The notes beneath the pieces are model-generated. The model saw only the letters and a program-made list of their open reading frames with translations. It had not been told where the DNA came from and did not search any database. Position numbers and translations under genes: made by a program. A DNA stretch of 64,000 bases from CBDCVN01 sp965223585 (lineage in GTDB: Bacteria > Deinococcota > Deinococci > Deinococcales > Trueperaceae). Below are positions 18,312 through 27,139 of this stretch, in pieces; the first letter of the stretch is position 1; each line of letters opens with the position of its first letter. The DNA is taken from NCBI GenBank assembly GCA_965223585.1, contig CBDCWW010000024.1, positions 558,001 through 622,000 on the forward strand, in the 5' to 3' direction.

Positions 18312-18868
18312 ATTTGTATTTCACAATCAGGAAAAGCGAGTGGAGAAATTTTTTCTTCTAGGTTCACAACAAAAACTTCAAGATAGCACTTTTTTTCTTG
18401 TTGGGGATTGCGATGTACTTCTATTTGCATTTCCTGAAGGTTCACAATCCAATACTCAGCAATACCTAATTCAGCATAGAGAGTAGCCTTAACAGTACGA
18501 TCAAATGCAAGAGTAGAGTGTGCAACCTCTATAAGTAAAAGTACATCTTCTTCTGTAGGTAAACGCTCTTGATATTTTTCTAAAGGAGGTTTAACAATAA
18601 GGATGTCTGGTTGAGGTTCGCTACTTTCTCCTAATTTTAGGGGGCTTTGGGTAAAGACTACACTACTCTCTAGTAAGCAACTCTCTAAAAGATTCTCTAA
18701 CTTCTTAACTATATAAACGTGCTTTGGCCCTACTGGCATCATTTTATAGATTAGGCCTTCTATAAGCTCATAGCGACCATCTGTCTCAATGATGCTTGTT
18801 TCAGCTATTTTATGGTACTGGGCAGCATTTAAACGGTAGATTGGAGGATTGGAAGGTACAGAGAGCAT
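18308..18868 (-). CDS. Uma2-family (DUF820) PD-(D/E)XK nuclease-like protein
   Basis: This 186-aa protein is a typical Uma2 protein. GRYELIEGLIYKM near the N-terminus, PQPDILIVKPP in the middle (Asp of the nuclease core), DVLLLIEVAHSTLAFDRTVKATLYAELGIAEYWIVNL (E-x-A/S of the second catalytic motif) are the family hallmarks. These proteins belong to the restriction-endonuclease-like fold, are abundant in cyanobacteria and some other bacteria, and have no settled function. It converges with the acetyltransferase gene. A second, truncated Uma2-like start lies before mutL at 19859. Confidence 0.85.
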   Translation of the reverse strand: MLSVPSNPPIYRLNAAQYHKIAETSIIETDGRYELIEGLIYKMMPVGPKHVYIVKKLENLLESCLLESSVVFTQSPLKLGESSEPQPDILIVKPPLEKYQERLPTEEDVLLLIEVAHSTLAFDRTVKATLYAELGIAEYWIVNLQEMQIEVHRNPQQEKKCYLEVFVVNLEEKISPLAFPDCEIQI

Positions 18869-18915
18869 GTCTTTATTTTTATCTGTCCCAAAATCTGTTT
18901 GGGTAAAATTTACTT

Positions 18916-18951
18916 TAGAGGCTTTACTCCTAAAAAGAGACAGAGCCTCTA
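18916..18951 (-). terminator. Hairpin after the secreted protein gene
   Basis: TAGAGGCT at 18916-18923 pairs with AGCCTCTA at 18944-18951 around a 20-base loop. It lies just downstream (minus strand) of the gene at 18993-19529 and is followed on that strand by an AT-rich stretch. A terminator role is plausible but the loop is long and the T run weak. Confidence 0.35.
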
Positions 18952-18992
18952 GGTTTTTGTTCTAAGCTAAACTTAGATGAGGGGTTATACTG

Positions 18993-19529
18993 CTAGGGTA
19001 CTTCACGAAAACTATTTATAGCTTTATCCAAAACTGGGCGATTTTCCTCGAAACGAGATTTTAGTGTCCAAGACAGTATTTGATTAAAATAACTAGGACT
19101 TTCAATAGTTGTGTGAATGTAGGATATGCTCAGACCTTGAGCTGAGCCATGAATTTCAAATTGGACAGCAGGGTTACCATTAACCTCAAATGATTTTGGC
19201 CCCACTATTTCTGGAAAGTCAATACTTGTTAGGAAACTTCCTAAAGTTAATCTCGAGTGTTTATCCAAGTTCCAACCATACAAATCTTCCTTAGCATCAG
19301 AAAGCACTATAAGGTAATTCTCTTCAAGTTCATTACCTACTTCAATATCAGGGTCATCATGAAGATCTAAAACACCCCAACTAGCAGGCGCATCTATTAC
19401 TAAATTTCCTGCATCATTTGAAAAAGTTTTCTTCTTTATTAGCGATGAAATTTGAGCATTAGCCTGAGAGCCTATCAAAAGTAGTGTAGCAACTAAGCAA
19501 ATTAAGAATTTATTCACTTCATACCTCAT
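18993..19529 (-). CDS. Secreted protein, DcrB/PsbP-like fold suspected
   Basis: The 178-aa product begins with a clear signal peptide (FLICLVATLLLIGSQANA, cleavage likely after ANA). The mature part (NLVIDAPASWGVLDLHDDPDIEVGN..., then NGNPAVQFEIHGSAQGL and SRFEENRPVLDKAINSF) has the rhythm of DcrB/PsbP-like small periplasmic proteins, in which a cleaned-up hydrophobic pattern ends with a helix before the stop. No catalytic motif is seen and the function is unknown. It stands alone, with gaps on both sides. Confidence 0.6.
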   Translation of the reverse strand: MRYEVNKFLICLVATLLLIGSQANAQISSLIKKKTFSNDAGNLVIDAPASWGVLDLHDDPDIEVGNELEENYLIVLSDAKEDLYGWNLDKHSRLTLGSFLTSIDFPEIVGPKSFEVNGNPAVQFEIHGSAQGLSISYIHTTIESPSYFNQILSWTLKSRFEENRPVLDKAINSFREVP

Positions 19530-19858
19530 TTCATTATTAAAAAATTTTTACTATAAATGACATTGCTGATAAGGCAGCCTCATAGACTATAATCTAGGTG
19601 CTTATTGGTTTAAATCTATACATCAACAAAATCAAGTGCTGTTAGTGTTAGGCCTGAAATTTACTGCCCTACTAACACTTAAAAGCATAATCTATTGACT
19701 TACTAACTTCAAGATAAGCATAAATTCTGAAGTAGGCTTTAAAGTATTCTAGCTACTGACTCCTAACTATTTCTAGACACTAATTACCCCAGAAGTACTC
19801 AGTACTCACGAAAACTTCTACACCACTGCTTATAATGTTCCTAGAAAGATGGTCTACT
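19530..19858. other. Intergenic region, nothing recognised
   Basis: This stretch lies between the divergent secreted-protein gene and the short Uma2-like frame. It has no convincing open frame, hairpin or repeat. It must hold the promoters for the genes on both sides, but none stands out. Confidence 0.5.
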
Positions 19859-20002
19859 ATGCCTAGCACTATTTCTAGTAAACCTAAGATCTCTTGGGAA
19901 TCCTTACTTCCAGACTTTGAATTACCAGATGATCCTGTAGGAAATATAGAGCAGCCTTTACTGGCCGCTACACTTAATATTGATACGCAAACTCCCTCCT
20001 GA
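19859..20002 (+). pseudogene. Uma2-type N-terminal remnant overlapping mutL
   Basis: ATG at 19859 opens a 47-codon frame containing ISWESLLPDFELPDDPVGNI and then EQPLLAATLN. This matches the conserved start of many Uma2-family proteins (W-x-x-L-P-x-D-F-x-L-P-D-D-P-V-x-N-I-x-Q-P-x-L-A-A-A-L). The frame then stops at TGA 20000-20002, inside mutL. Either it is a truncated Uma2 gene or a short peptide gene upstream of mutL. It has no Uma2 nuclease core. Confidence 0.55.
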
Positions 20003-21608
20003 ACTTATCCGTGAAATAGCTGCTGGCGAGGTTATTAGTTCACCCGTAGATGTTGTTAAAGAGCTTTTGGAAAATGCACTAGATGCAGGTGCTTCGCGCT
20101 TAGAATTACACCTTGTGGACGGAGGGGTTACTTGCATTAAGTTTAAAGACAATGGGAAAGGTATTCCCAAAGAAGAATTACTCCTAGCAGTAGAGGCTCA
20201 TAGTACCTCAAAGTTAAAAAGTATTGATGAAATTTCTACCTTGGGTTTTAGAGGTGAGGGGCTTCATGCTATTCGCTATGCAGCAAAGCTCTCACTTACT
20301 TCTCGTCCTGCCAAACAACTTGGTGGAGCTACTTTAATAGCACAGCAGAACAATGTTGATTTAAAAGAAAATCCTGCTCCTGCTGGCACTACTGCCATAG
20401 TCACTCAGCTCTTTAGCTATTTACCTGCTCGTTTGAGCACTCTAGACACACCTGCTAATGAAACTAAAAAGATTGTAAATTTATTAAGCCGTTATTTATT
20501 ACACCATCCTTATTTAAACTTTAAACTTAGTACTGATCAAGAGCAGCGCTGGTCTTATGCAGGTGGCAATTTTACAGAAGGAGTTAAGTTTATATGGGGC
20601 GGCGTAACAGCAAATCGTTTACTAAATTTAGAGGTAGAACAAGGTGCTTATCAACTAAGTGGTCTGCTTTCTCGCCCTGAACTAAGTCGTGCTCGCCGTG
20701 ACAGGTTGTTGTTGGCAGTCAATGGACGACCAGTAGAATGGCCAGATGAACTTCTAAAGGCAATTCTAGCAGCATATAAAGAGCTTTTACCTACTAATCT
20801 TTATCCTGTGGGAGTAATTAATCTTGTAGTGCCACCAAATAAAGTGTTAGTTAATACCTCTCCAGATAAAAGTCAGGTGCGATTTTTAGCTCGCCAAGAA
20901 GTGGTTTATTTTGTTGAAATGGCTATCAAGCAGCTATTAAGTACTCATCCTTTAGCTCGAGCACTACCAGAGCTACACAATGCTGAGGTAATAAGCCAAG
21001 CCCCAAAACACAGTTTCCCTGAGCTTAAACATATAGGGACGTATAGGGAACTTTATTTACTGGCAGAAGCTGAAGGCCAACTTTGGATGGTTGATCAACA
21101 TGCTGCTCATGAACGCATTTTGTATGAAGAGTTGCAAAAACGCTATCAAGTAGAAGAACCAGTTATACTGGAAGTCCCTGAACTTATTAACTTAACTCCT
21201 GAAGAGATAGCTAGTTACAATGAAAGAAATGAAAAGTTAAGTGAGTTTGGTCTAAAGCTCGAACCTTTCGGGAAAGACACTTTTCGCTTAATTACTATCC
21301 CTGCTTTACTAGCAGGACATCCAACACTTATAATTGATGTCATCAAAGGTACACTAGGACAAAGCAGTGCTGAAGAAGCTTGGCGCAAAGTATTAGCTCG
21401 ACTTGCTTGTTTACCGGCCATAAGAGCAGGCCATCACCTTTCTGAGTCTAATGCTCAAGCCTTATTAGATACTTTAGGACAATGCGAAATACCGTGGTCG
21501 TGTCCACATGGAAGGCCTACAGCTTTAGTCTTAAGTGAACTCGAGGTGGCAAGGCGCTTTGGTCGTAGAGGGGTTAGATCTACACTATCGCCTTGGTACA
21601 TCAATTAA
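19980..21608 (+). CDS. mutL: DNA mismatch repair protein MutL
   Basis: This 542-aa protein has the GHKL ATPase motifs of MutL at its N-terminus: ELLENALDAGAS (Asn/Glu of motif I), FKDNGKGIPKEEL, STSKL and LGFRGEGLHAI. The C-terminal dimerisation domain has DQHAAHERILYEEL, the DQHA(x)2E(x)4E motif of MutL proteins that nick DNA, plus AIRAGHHL and CPHGRPTALVL. So it should be an endonuclease-type MutL, as in bacteria lacking MutH. The start is a TTG at 19980, within the preceding remnant; the protein begins IRKLPPELIREIAAGEV as expected. It ends directly against a hairpin shared with the convergent CBS gene. Confidence 0.97.
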   Translation: MIRKLPPELIREIAAGEVISSPVDVVKELLENALDAGASRLELHLVDGGVTCIKFKDNGKGIPKEELLLAVEAHSTSKLKSIDEISTLGFRGEGLHAIRYAAKLSLTSRPAKQLGGATLIAQQNNVDLKENPAPAGTTAIVTQLFSYLPARLSTLDTPANETKKIVNLLSRYLLHHPYLNFKLSTDQEQRWSYAGGNFTEGVKFIWGGVTANRLLNLEVEQGAYQLSGLLSRPELSRARRDRLLLAVNGRPVEWPDELLKAILAAYKELLPTNLYPVGVINLVVPPNKVLVNTSPDKSQVRFLARQEVVYFVEMAIKQLLSTHPLARALPELHNAEVISQAPKHSFPELKHIGTYRELYLLAEAEGQLWMVDQHAAHERILYEELQKRYQVEEPVILEVPELINLTPEEIASYNERNEKLSEFGLKLEPFGKDTFRLITIPALLAGHPTLIIDVIKGTLGQSSAEEAWRKVLARLACLPAIRAGHHLSESNAQALLDTLGQCEIPWSCPHGRPTALVLSELEVARRFGRRGVRSTLSPWYIN

Positions 21609-21638
21609 GGTAGAGATGCGATTAATCGCATCTCTACC
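21609..21638. repeat. Perfect hairpin between mutL and the CBS-domain gene
   Basis: GGTAGAGATGCGA-TTAA-TCGCATCTCTACC has a 13-bp perfect stem. It begins at the base after the mutL stop and ends at the last base of the convergent gene's stop codon. It may act as a bidirectional terminator, though no T run follows. Almost the same palindrome (GTAGAGACGCGATTAATCGC...) is familiar as an interspersed repeat in cyanobacterial genomes, from memory. Confidence 0.75.
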
Positions 21639-22345
21639 TAGGCCAGCGCTTGAAAGATTGTTGGTAAGTCTGAAACAGTAATGATACCAATGATTTTTTC
21701 AGTCGGCTTACCATTTTGAGTAATTAGTAGGGCGTCTAGGTATTTGCCTTGTTCTTCGGATTTTCCAAAAAGCTCGAGCGCTTTAAACATAGTAGTATTG
21801 CGCCCTATAAACTCATAGTTCTTTTCATCTTCTGTAAAGGTTAATACATGTTCAATTATAGTTTCACTAAGGCTAAAGACATCTTCAGCAACATTTGCAC
21901 CAAGCCAGCGGGTAATAGTGTTTGCTGTAAGTAAACCAATAAATTTATTACTTTTCATTACTGGTACTTGAGAAAATGATTGTTTTAGTATTAATTTTAA
22001 TGCCTTAGCAACTGAGTCAGAGTTTTTTACAGTAGTTACTTTAGTTTGAAACTCAGGAATTACCGTAGGTGGTTTTTCAAGTACGTTGGCTATACGCTCA
22101 ATTCGGTCCACTACATAATCATTTGGTTCAGCAATAATGTTGCCCCCTGAGCGTTCATGGACTATAGCGTTTCTAAGATCAGCATACTCTTTTAGATCGT
22201 CTTTGTAGGACCTAACTGTACTATTAGAAAGTATTGCTTTATCAATGACCTGATAGAAGGTGACGTAATTATCAACATTTATTTCTTGGCGTAGAAAGTC
22301 TTCAATGGCTATAAATGCATTAAGAAATCTTTCTGAGTTCTTCAT
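21638..22345 (-). CDS. CBS-domain protein with N-terminal helical domain
   Basis: The 235-aa product has an N-terminal helical part (residues 1-90: FLNAFIAIEDFLRQEI..., then YADLRNAIVHERSGGNIIAEP, which resembles a HEPN-like or swt1-type helical domain with a R-x-x-x-x-H motif at RNAIVH) followed by two CBS motifs (about 105-165 and 180-235: VMKSNKFIGLLTANTITRWLG; TQNGKPTEKIIGIITVSDLP). CBS pairs bind adenine nucleotides and act as sensors. The possible HEPN ribonuclease link is only a motif-level guess. It converges on mutL and lies 31 bases downstream of accA. Confidence 0.8.
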   Translation of the reverse strand: MKNSERFLNAFIAIEDFLRQEINVDNYVTFYQVIDKAILSNSTVRSYKDDLKEYADLRNAIVHERSGGNIIAEPNDYVVDRIERIANVLEKPPTVIPEFQTKVTTVKNSDSVAKALKLILKQSFSQVPVMKSNKFIGLLTANTITRWLGANVAEDVFSLSETIIEHVLTFTEDEKNYEFIGRNTTMFKALELFGKSEEQGKYLDALLITQNGKPTEKIIGIITVSDLPTIFQALA

Positions 22346-22376
22346 TTACCTTCATCAAAGATACAATTTTTGTTGT

Positions 22377-23468
22377 TCAAGTTGCTAAACTTGCTCTAAG
22401 CCCATCGATATCGTGAGTGAGTACTTCATCCCTAGAGGCTTCCTTTTCCTCATTATTTTTTTCTTGAGCCTCTGATTGGGCTCGTTTTAAGGCCCTTTCT
22501 TGCTCGAGCTTAGCAGCTGGAGTAAGCTCAAAAGATCCCAGCTTCCTAAAACGTTCCTGACGCGAGCTAATAAGTTCACTTTCAGATAATTTACATAGAA
22601 CCTCTAGTTCTTTTATAAGCACCTCTGTTAACTTTTCCATCATTACCTTAGGTTCTCTATGTGCTCCTCCAAAAGGTTCCTCAATAACCTTGTCCACAAT
22701 CTCAAAGTCTAATAAATCCCTAGCTGTAAGCCTAAGTGCTTCTGCTGCTTTGGGAGCTTCATTAGAGTTACGCCACAAAATAGCTGCACAGGATTCGGGG
22801 CTAATTACAGAATAAATAGCATTTTCTAAAATAAGTACTTTGTTAGCCACACCTATAGCCAAGGCTCCGCCTGAACCACCCTCGCCAATCACTACACTGA
22901 TTGAAGGAACTTTAAGATTGCTCATGCGTTGGATACTCTCAGCAATAGTCCATGCTTGACCATTTTCTTCAGCAGTAATGCCCGGGTAAGCACCGGGGGT
23001 GTCTATAAGAGTTATTACAGGAAAATTAAATTTGTCGGCCAAGTCAAACATACGTATAGCCTTACGGTAGCCGCTAGGATGGGCCATACCAAAATTTCTT
23101 TGTATGTTTTCTTTGGTATCACGTCCTTTTTGTTGAGCTACTACTACCACTGTTTGCCCAGCGAATCGCCCCAAACCAGATATAATAGCAGAGTCATCGC
23201 CAAGCTTACGATCACCATGCAGTTCCATAAAATCTGGCATCATATGATTAATATAATCTAAGGCTGTAGGCCTTCCAGCAGCTCTAGCAACTTGCACCCT
23301 TTGCCAACGACTTAAATTTTGAAACGTTTCCTGTTTAAGCTTTTCTAAGCGTGCCTCTAAAACCACTATTTCTTCACTAATATCAATTTTATGAGATTCA
23401 GCATAGCTACGCATATCAGTGATTTTGGCTTGCAAGTCATCAACAGGCTTTTCAAATGACAAGGGCAT
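22377..23468 (-). CDS. accA: Acetyl-CoA carboxylase carboxyltransferase subunit alpha
   Basis: This 363-aa protein is the alpha subunit of the carboxyltransferase that makes malonyl-CoA for fatty acid synthesis. It has the AccA N-terminal helices (LEARLEKLKQETFQNLSRWQRVQVARAAGRPTALDYI), the crotonase-fold core with FPVITLIDTPGAYPG and VIGEGGSGGALAIGVAN, and VISPESCAAILWR. The family is usually about 315-320 aa; here an extra C-terminal charged tail of about 40 residues (ALKRAQSEAQEKNNEEKEAS...) is present. It overlaps the upstream accD gene by 17 bases, so the subunits are probably co-translated. Confidence 0.97.
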   Translation of the reverse strand: MPLSFEKPVDDLQAKITDMRSYAESHKIDISEEIVVLEARLEKLKQETFQNLSRWQRVQVARAAGRPTALDYINHMMPDFMELHGDRKLGDDSAIISGLGRFAGQTVVVVAQQKGRDTKENIQRNFGMAHPSGYRKAIRMFDLADKFNFPVITLIDTPGAYPGITAEENGQAWTIAESIQRMSNLKVPSISVVIGEGGSGGALAIGVANKVLILENAIYSVISPESCAAILWRNSNEAPKAAEALRLTARDLLDFEIVDKVIEEPFGGAHREPKVMMEKLTEVLIKELEVLCKLSESELISSRQERFRKLGSFELTPAAKLEQERALKRAQSEAQEKNNEEKEASRDEVLTHDIDGLRASLAT

Positions 23469-24324
23469 AACTTTTCACTTCCTTATTTCGCAAAAGACAA
23501 ACATAGTTTGCCAATTTCTCCTTTAACTGAGGCCTAGGCACAACATCGTCTAGCATGCCTTTTTCTAGCAAAAACTCCGAGCGTTGGAATCCCTCTGGTA
23601 AATCTTGTTTTATAGTTTGTCTAATTACTCGAGGGCCTGCAAAGCAAATAATAGCTTTAGGTTCAGCAATTATTATATCTCCTAAAGTAGCAAAACTTGC
23701 TGTTACTCCCCCTGTTGTTGGATCAGTCAAAACGCTTATAAAAGGCAAGCTTTTTTTAGCAAGCTCTTCTAAGGCCACCACAGTTTTAGCCATTTGCATT
23801 AGGGAGAGTGCTCCCTCTTGCATTCTTGCCCCTCCTGAAGCAGTTACTGTAATAAAACTTCTTTCTTCATTGGCTGCACGTTCAGCAGCCCTTGCTATTT
23901 CTTCCCCAACCACTGAACCCATTGATCCCCCAGCAAAGAAAAAATCCATTATGGCAATAGCTATAGGCTCTCCTCCTAAGTTTGCAGCACCAGTAACTAT
24001 AGCATCAGATTTTTCTTGCTTTTCTTGTGAGCGTTTTATACGTTCAGGGTAAGGTAGGGTATCCACAAATTCTAGAGGGTCTTGGGCTTGAATATCCCCT
24101 GACCATTGCTCAAAACTTCCTTCATCAACAAGTAATTTAAGACGCGCCTCAGCAGGCATGCGATAATGATAGCCACACTCAGGACAAAGGTATTCATTAG
24201 CAACTAGATCTTTACGATAGATCTGATTATCACAACCATCGCATTTAAGCCACAAACCTGCAGGGCTACCATCATCTCCTGTTTTAGTTGGGCGCTTGCG
24301 TCGAAACCAACGTTCTAAAGCCAT
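23452..24324 (-). CDS. accD: Acetyl-CoA carboxylase carboxyltransferase subunit beta
   Basis: The 290-aa beta subunit begins MALERWFRRK and has the four-cysteine zinc ribbon (C28, C31, C47, C50). The carboxyltransferase core has FFAGGSMGSVVGEEIARAAERA, SGGARMQEGALSLMQMAKT and TDPTTGGVTASFATLGDIIIAEP. It partners AccA to form the carboxyltransferase half of acetyl-CoA carboxylase. It is the first gene of the accD-accA operon, overlapping accA by 17 bases. Length and motifs are standard. Confidence 0.97.
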   Translation of the reverse strand: MALERWFRRKRPTKTGDDGSPAGLWLKCDGCDNQIYRKDLVANEYLCPECGYHYRMPAEARLKLLVDEGSFEQWSGDIQAQDPLEFVDTLPYPERIKRSQEKQEKSDAIVTGAANLGGEPIAIAIMDFFFAGGSMGSVVGEEIARAAERAANEERSFITVTASGGARMQEGALSLMQMAKTVVALEELAKKSLPFISVLTDPTTGGVTASFATLGDIIIAEPKAIICFAGPRVIRQTIKQDLPEGFQRSEFLLEKGMLDDVVPRPQLKEKLANYVCLLRNKEVKSYALVI

Positions 24325-24828
24325 TTTTTCAATAATGCCTTACTTTTCACACAAAACTACTACTTTAGGTAAAACTATTTTTAATTTCGCTAATTTTAAG
24401 CTTTCACTTACTCAAGTTTATAAGTGGCTATAAGTATCATTTTACAGTTACATTTTCAGAAATAAAGTTTACTCCAAAGTAAAAATGTGTCACAAAAACT
24501 TGTAGGGCCTATAACCTCATTCATCTTTTTCCATTATAACAAATCCAACGTAAGAATTTAGCACTTGTCTACTCTGACACATCCCCACAACCAAAACAAC
24601 TGTTTTTCCTTCCAATTCAACATTAAATTGTTACCTTCCCAACTTTCAGCACTTAATACTTAAGCATCAAAAAATCGTTAGACTAACAAATGATAAATGT
24701 TACCGTTTAAACCCTAAAAATAAGATTCATTTAGTAAGCAAACATTTCTTGCAATATCTTACAGATTTCTTGTTGGTCTTCTACATCAATATAGGCTCGA
24801 ACAAAACCAAACAAACATAGAAACATAG
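24325..24828. other. Intergenic region, nothing recognised
   Basis: About 500 bases between the accD start and the end of the M23 peptidase gene, both on the minus strand. It is very AT-rich, with no convincing frame, hairpin or repeat. The accD promoter must lie at its left end. Confidence 0.5.
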
Positions 24829-25866
24829 TCATTCCACAAGCAAGGGATTATTCACCCATTGCAGTGGATCAACAGGAACACCCATGACTCTTACTTCCCA
24901 ATGTAAATGGGCTGCCGTAACTAATCCTGTATCACCAGCGTAGCCTAAGAGTTCACCTGCTGCCACTTCTTGATCTTTTTCCACTGTTATATTACTTAGA
25001 TGCATATAACCACTACATACTCCTAAGCCATGAGAGAGTATAACAGCATTGCCGCGTACCTGTAAGGTATCTGCTATTAATACTTTGCCGCTAGCTGCAG
25101 CATAAACAGGGGTATTACTGTTTCCACGTAGGTCTAAACCTCTATGAAAACTGCGATAAGGGCCACCATTATATGAGCGTAAGGTGCCGAAAGCAGAGGT
25201 ATGAAAAGGTTCACTTATTGGATATTGGAAAGCTCCTTGCCAAAGCTTAGTAGGTGTGTAAAGCGCACAAGTTTCTTCTACTAGGCGGTGCTCTGCTCGA
25301 GTTATTTCTGGTTTTAGTAAGCTCGAGGTACTAGGTGACAAGTTTATAGCTTCTCGGTCATAATTACCTGAACTTATGTTTATTGGTAGCTCGACGACAA
25401 CTTCACCACTACCTAAAACAGCACTAATTTTAAGTGGAAATACTCCTTCTGGTTGTAAAACAGACACAGGGATTATTGCTATCCAGTCTCTGTTAAGAGG
25501 AGCAAGCTGATAATCCTGACTTAGAAAATTAACTCTTAGATGGGCCTCTTCTGCCATAGATACCTTAAGCAGTACTGCTTGACCTTGGGTTGCCACCTTA
25601 GATGAAAATGCAATATCTATAAAAGGATAAGGTAAATTTTCTGGCCAAGAGTCCTCTAAAGATATAACTAAAATCTGACCAACTTTAATTAGGTTAGGGT
25701 TATCTAAATTATTTAAGGAAATCAGTTCACTAGCACTTACCCCAAAGCGTTTAGCAATATTATAAAGTGTGTCACCTTGCTGAACTTGATAGTTCTGGGC
25801 AACTGTATTGGCTAAAAGAACAAAATAACAAAGAATAATACACTTGCAGAATTTAGCTTCTTTCAT
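24829..25866 (-). CDS. LysM and M23 peptidase domain protein
   Basis: The 345-aa product has a signal peptide (CIILCYFVLLANTVAQ), then a LysM domain at about residues 25-70 (YQVQQGDTLYNIAKRFGVSA and LNNLDNPNLIKVGQILVI), which binds glycan chains of peptidoglycan. A beta-rich middle part follows, then an M23 (LytM/DD-endopeptidase) domain at about 215-335, with FHRGLDLRGNSNTPVYAAASG (His and Asp zinc ligands) and AAHLHWEVRVMG (H-x-H). It should cut peptidoglycan cross-links or, if inactive, regulate amidases in the cell envelope. Both zinc motifs look intact. Confidence 0.92.
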   Translation of the reverse strand: MKEAKFCKCIILCYFVLLANTVAQNYQVQQGDTLYNIAKRFGVSASELISLNNLDNPNLIKVGQILVISLEDSWPENLPYPFIDIAFSSKVATQGQAVLLKVSMAEEAHLRVNFLSQDYQLAPLNRDWIAIIPVSVLQPEGVFPLKISAVLGSGEVVVELPINISSGNYDREAINLSPSTSSLLKPEITRAEHRLVEETCALYTPTKLWQGAFQYPISEPFHTSAFGTLRSYNGGPYRSFHRGLDLRGNSNTPVYAAASGKVLIADTLQVRGNAVILSHGLGVCSGYMHLSNITVEKDQEVAAGELLGYAGDTGLVTAAHLHWEVRVMGVPVDPLQWVNNPLLVE

Positions 25867-25898
25867 GTAGCTATCTTAGAATCAAAAGATTAAAGTTC

Positions 25899-26471
25899 TT
25901 AAGTAGTTTGCTCTATGTATCTTGTATAGGAATCAATTTTTTCTTTAAGCCTATTTGCAAGTACATCATTAGCCTCATGTAAAGCCTCATAGATTAATAA
26001 AGCTTCTTCTCTATAAACAATGCGCTTCTTATTGTTCCAATAGAAGGGTGGAGCATAAAGATTGGTAATTCGATCTGCCATTTTCACCATCCACACTTCA
26101 AAAGGCTGTGCTTTGATTCTTGCTAAGGAGTCAGCCATTTGCTCTTGTTTGCTAGGAAGCTTGAGATCTTTCGTTAAGGCAGAAACACCATCTGCTACGC
26201 TCTGACCAAATTCTTTAACTATATCCTCATAGCTGTGCTCTGTATCTTCAATTGTATCGTGTAATAATGCGCACTGAACTGCCAAGTTGCCATCAATATC
26301 ATTAGCCGAAGGTAATGCCCAAATAATTTCCATAGCAACTCTACCAATGTGATTGAGATAATCTATCCGTTGACCTTCTTGAAGGCCACCATAGGTTTGT
26401 CCTTGATGAGCAATTGTGGCAAAATTCCAAGCTTTTACAAAAACATCTTGTGACCAACTTTGTTTCATCAT
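25899..26471 (-). CDS. HD-domain hydrolase, (p)ppGpp hydrolase-like
   Basis: This 190-aa protein has an HD phosphohydrolase domain like the hydrolase half of RelA/SpoT and the small alarmone hydrolases. Features are the early KAWNFATIAHQGQTYGG (metal His), CALLHDTIEDTEHSYEDI (H-D-x-x-E-D) and VWMVKMADRITNL (the last conserved Asp). No synthetase or regulatory domain follows, so it is of the stand-alone type. Hydrolysis of (p)ppGpp is inferred from these motifs; related substrates are possible. Two ATG codons start it, after GAGGAG. It diverges from pdxT with a gap of about 57 bases. Confidence 0.8.
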   Translation of the reverse strand: MMKQSWSQDVFVKAWNFATIAHQGQTYGGLQEGQRIDYLNHIGRVAMEIIWALPSANDIDGNLAVQCALLHDTIEDTEHSYEDIVKEFGQSVADGVSALTKDLKLPSKQEQMADSLARIKAQPFEVWMVKMADRITNLYAPPFYWNNKKRIVYREEALLIYEALHEANDVLANRLKEKIDSYTRYIEQTT

Positions 26472-26510
26472 AATCTCCTCTAGGGAATGCCCATTTTTAA
26501 TTCGTTTTCA

Positions 26511-26528
26511 GTATATAATCTTAAGCTA
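26511..26528 (+). promoter_or_regulatory. -10 box of pdxT
   Basis: TATAAT at 26514-26519 is a consensus -10 hexamer, nine bases before the pdxT ATG at 26529. No Shine-Dalgarno is present, so the pdxT message is probably leaderless or nearly so. The -35 region is poorly conserved. Confidence 0.5.
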
Positions 26529-27101
26529 ATGAATGTTGGGATACTTGCTCTACAAGGAGCTTTTCGTGAACATAAGCAAGCTTTGCTAAGGCTGGGTTCT
26601 AATGTGAGAGAGGTGCGTTTACAGAAAGACCTCCTTGGTCTGGATGGTTTGATTATTCCCGGCGGGGAATCAACTACTATGGCTAAGCTTATAAAAATTT
26701 ATGGTTTTGACAAAGCGCTGCCACAGTTTTATCAAGATGGGGGAGCTATTTGGGGTACTTGTGCTGGTACTGTCTTGATAGCTAAAGACATAATTGATTA
26801 CCCTAAACAGTTTAGGCTTAATTTGCTTGATATTAGTGTTGAGCGCAATGCTTATGGTAGACAAATAGCTTCTTTTGAAGCTAATGTGGTGATAGAGAGA
26901 CTTCACACAGATTTACAAGCCATTTTTATTCGTGCTCCACGCATTGTTGCAGTAGGCAGTCAGGTAGAGGTGATAGCTTCTTTTAATAATGATCCTATTA
27001 TGGTAAAAAAAGAAAGGTTAATGGCTACAGTTTTTCACCCAGAATTGAGTAAAAATGACAAAGTTCATGCTTATTTTCTCGAGCAAGTGATTAAACTTTA
27101 G
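26529..27101 (+). CDS. pdxT: Pyridoxal 5'-phosphate synthase glutaminase subunit
   Basis: The product is a class I glutaminase that feeds ammonia to PdxS in the ribose-5-phosphate-dependent route to vitamin B6. Motifs are NVGILALQGAFREHKQAL at the start, IIPGGESTTM, the nucleophile Cys in IWGTCAGTVLIA, and FHPELS with the His-Glu pair. I chose ATG 26529 (giving 190 aa) rather than the upstream 26487, because PdxT proteins begin M-x-V/I-G-V/I-L-A-L-Q-G and the upstream residues have no counterpart. The partner gene pdxS is not adjacent. Confidence 0.94.
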   Translation: MNVGILALQGAFREHKQALLRLGSNVREVRLQKDLLGLDGLIIPGGESTTMAKLIKIYGFDKALPQFYQDGGAIWGTCAGTVLIAKDIIDYPKQFRLNLLDISVERNAYGRQIASFEANVVIERLHTDLQAIFIRAPRIVAVGSQVEVIASFNNDPIMVKKERLMATVFHPELSKNDKVHAYFLEQVIKL

Positions 27102-27139
27102 GCTTCTTAACTAGCTCAAAATTTTATATGGAGGTTCGT

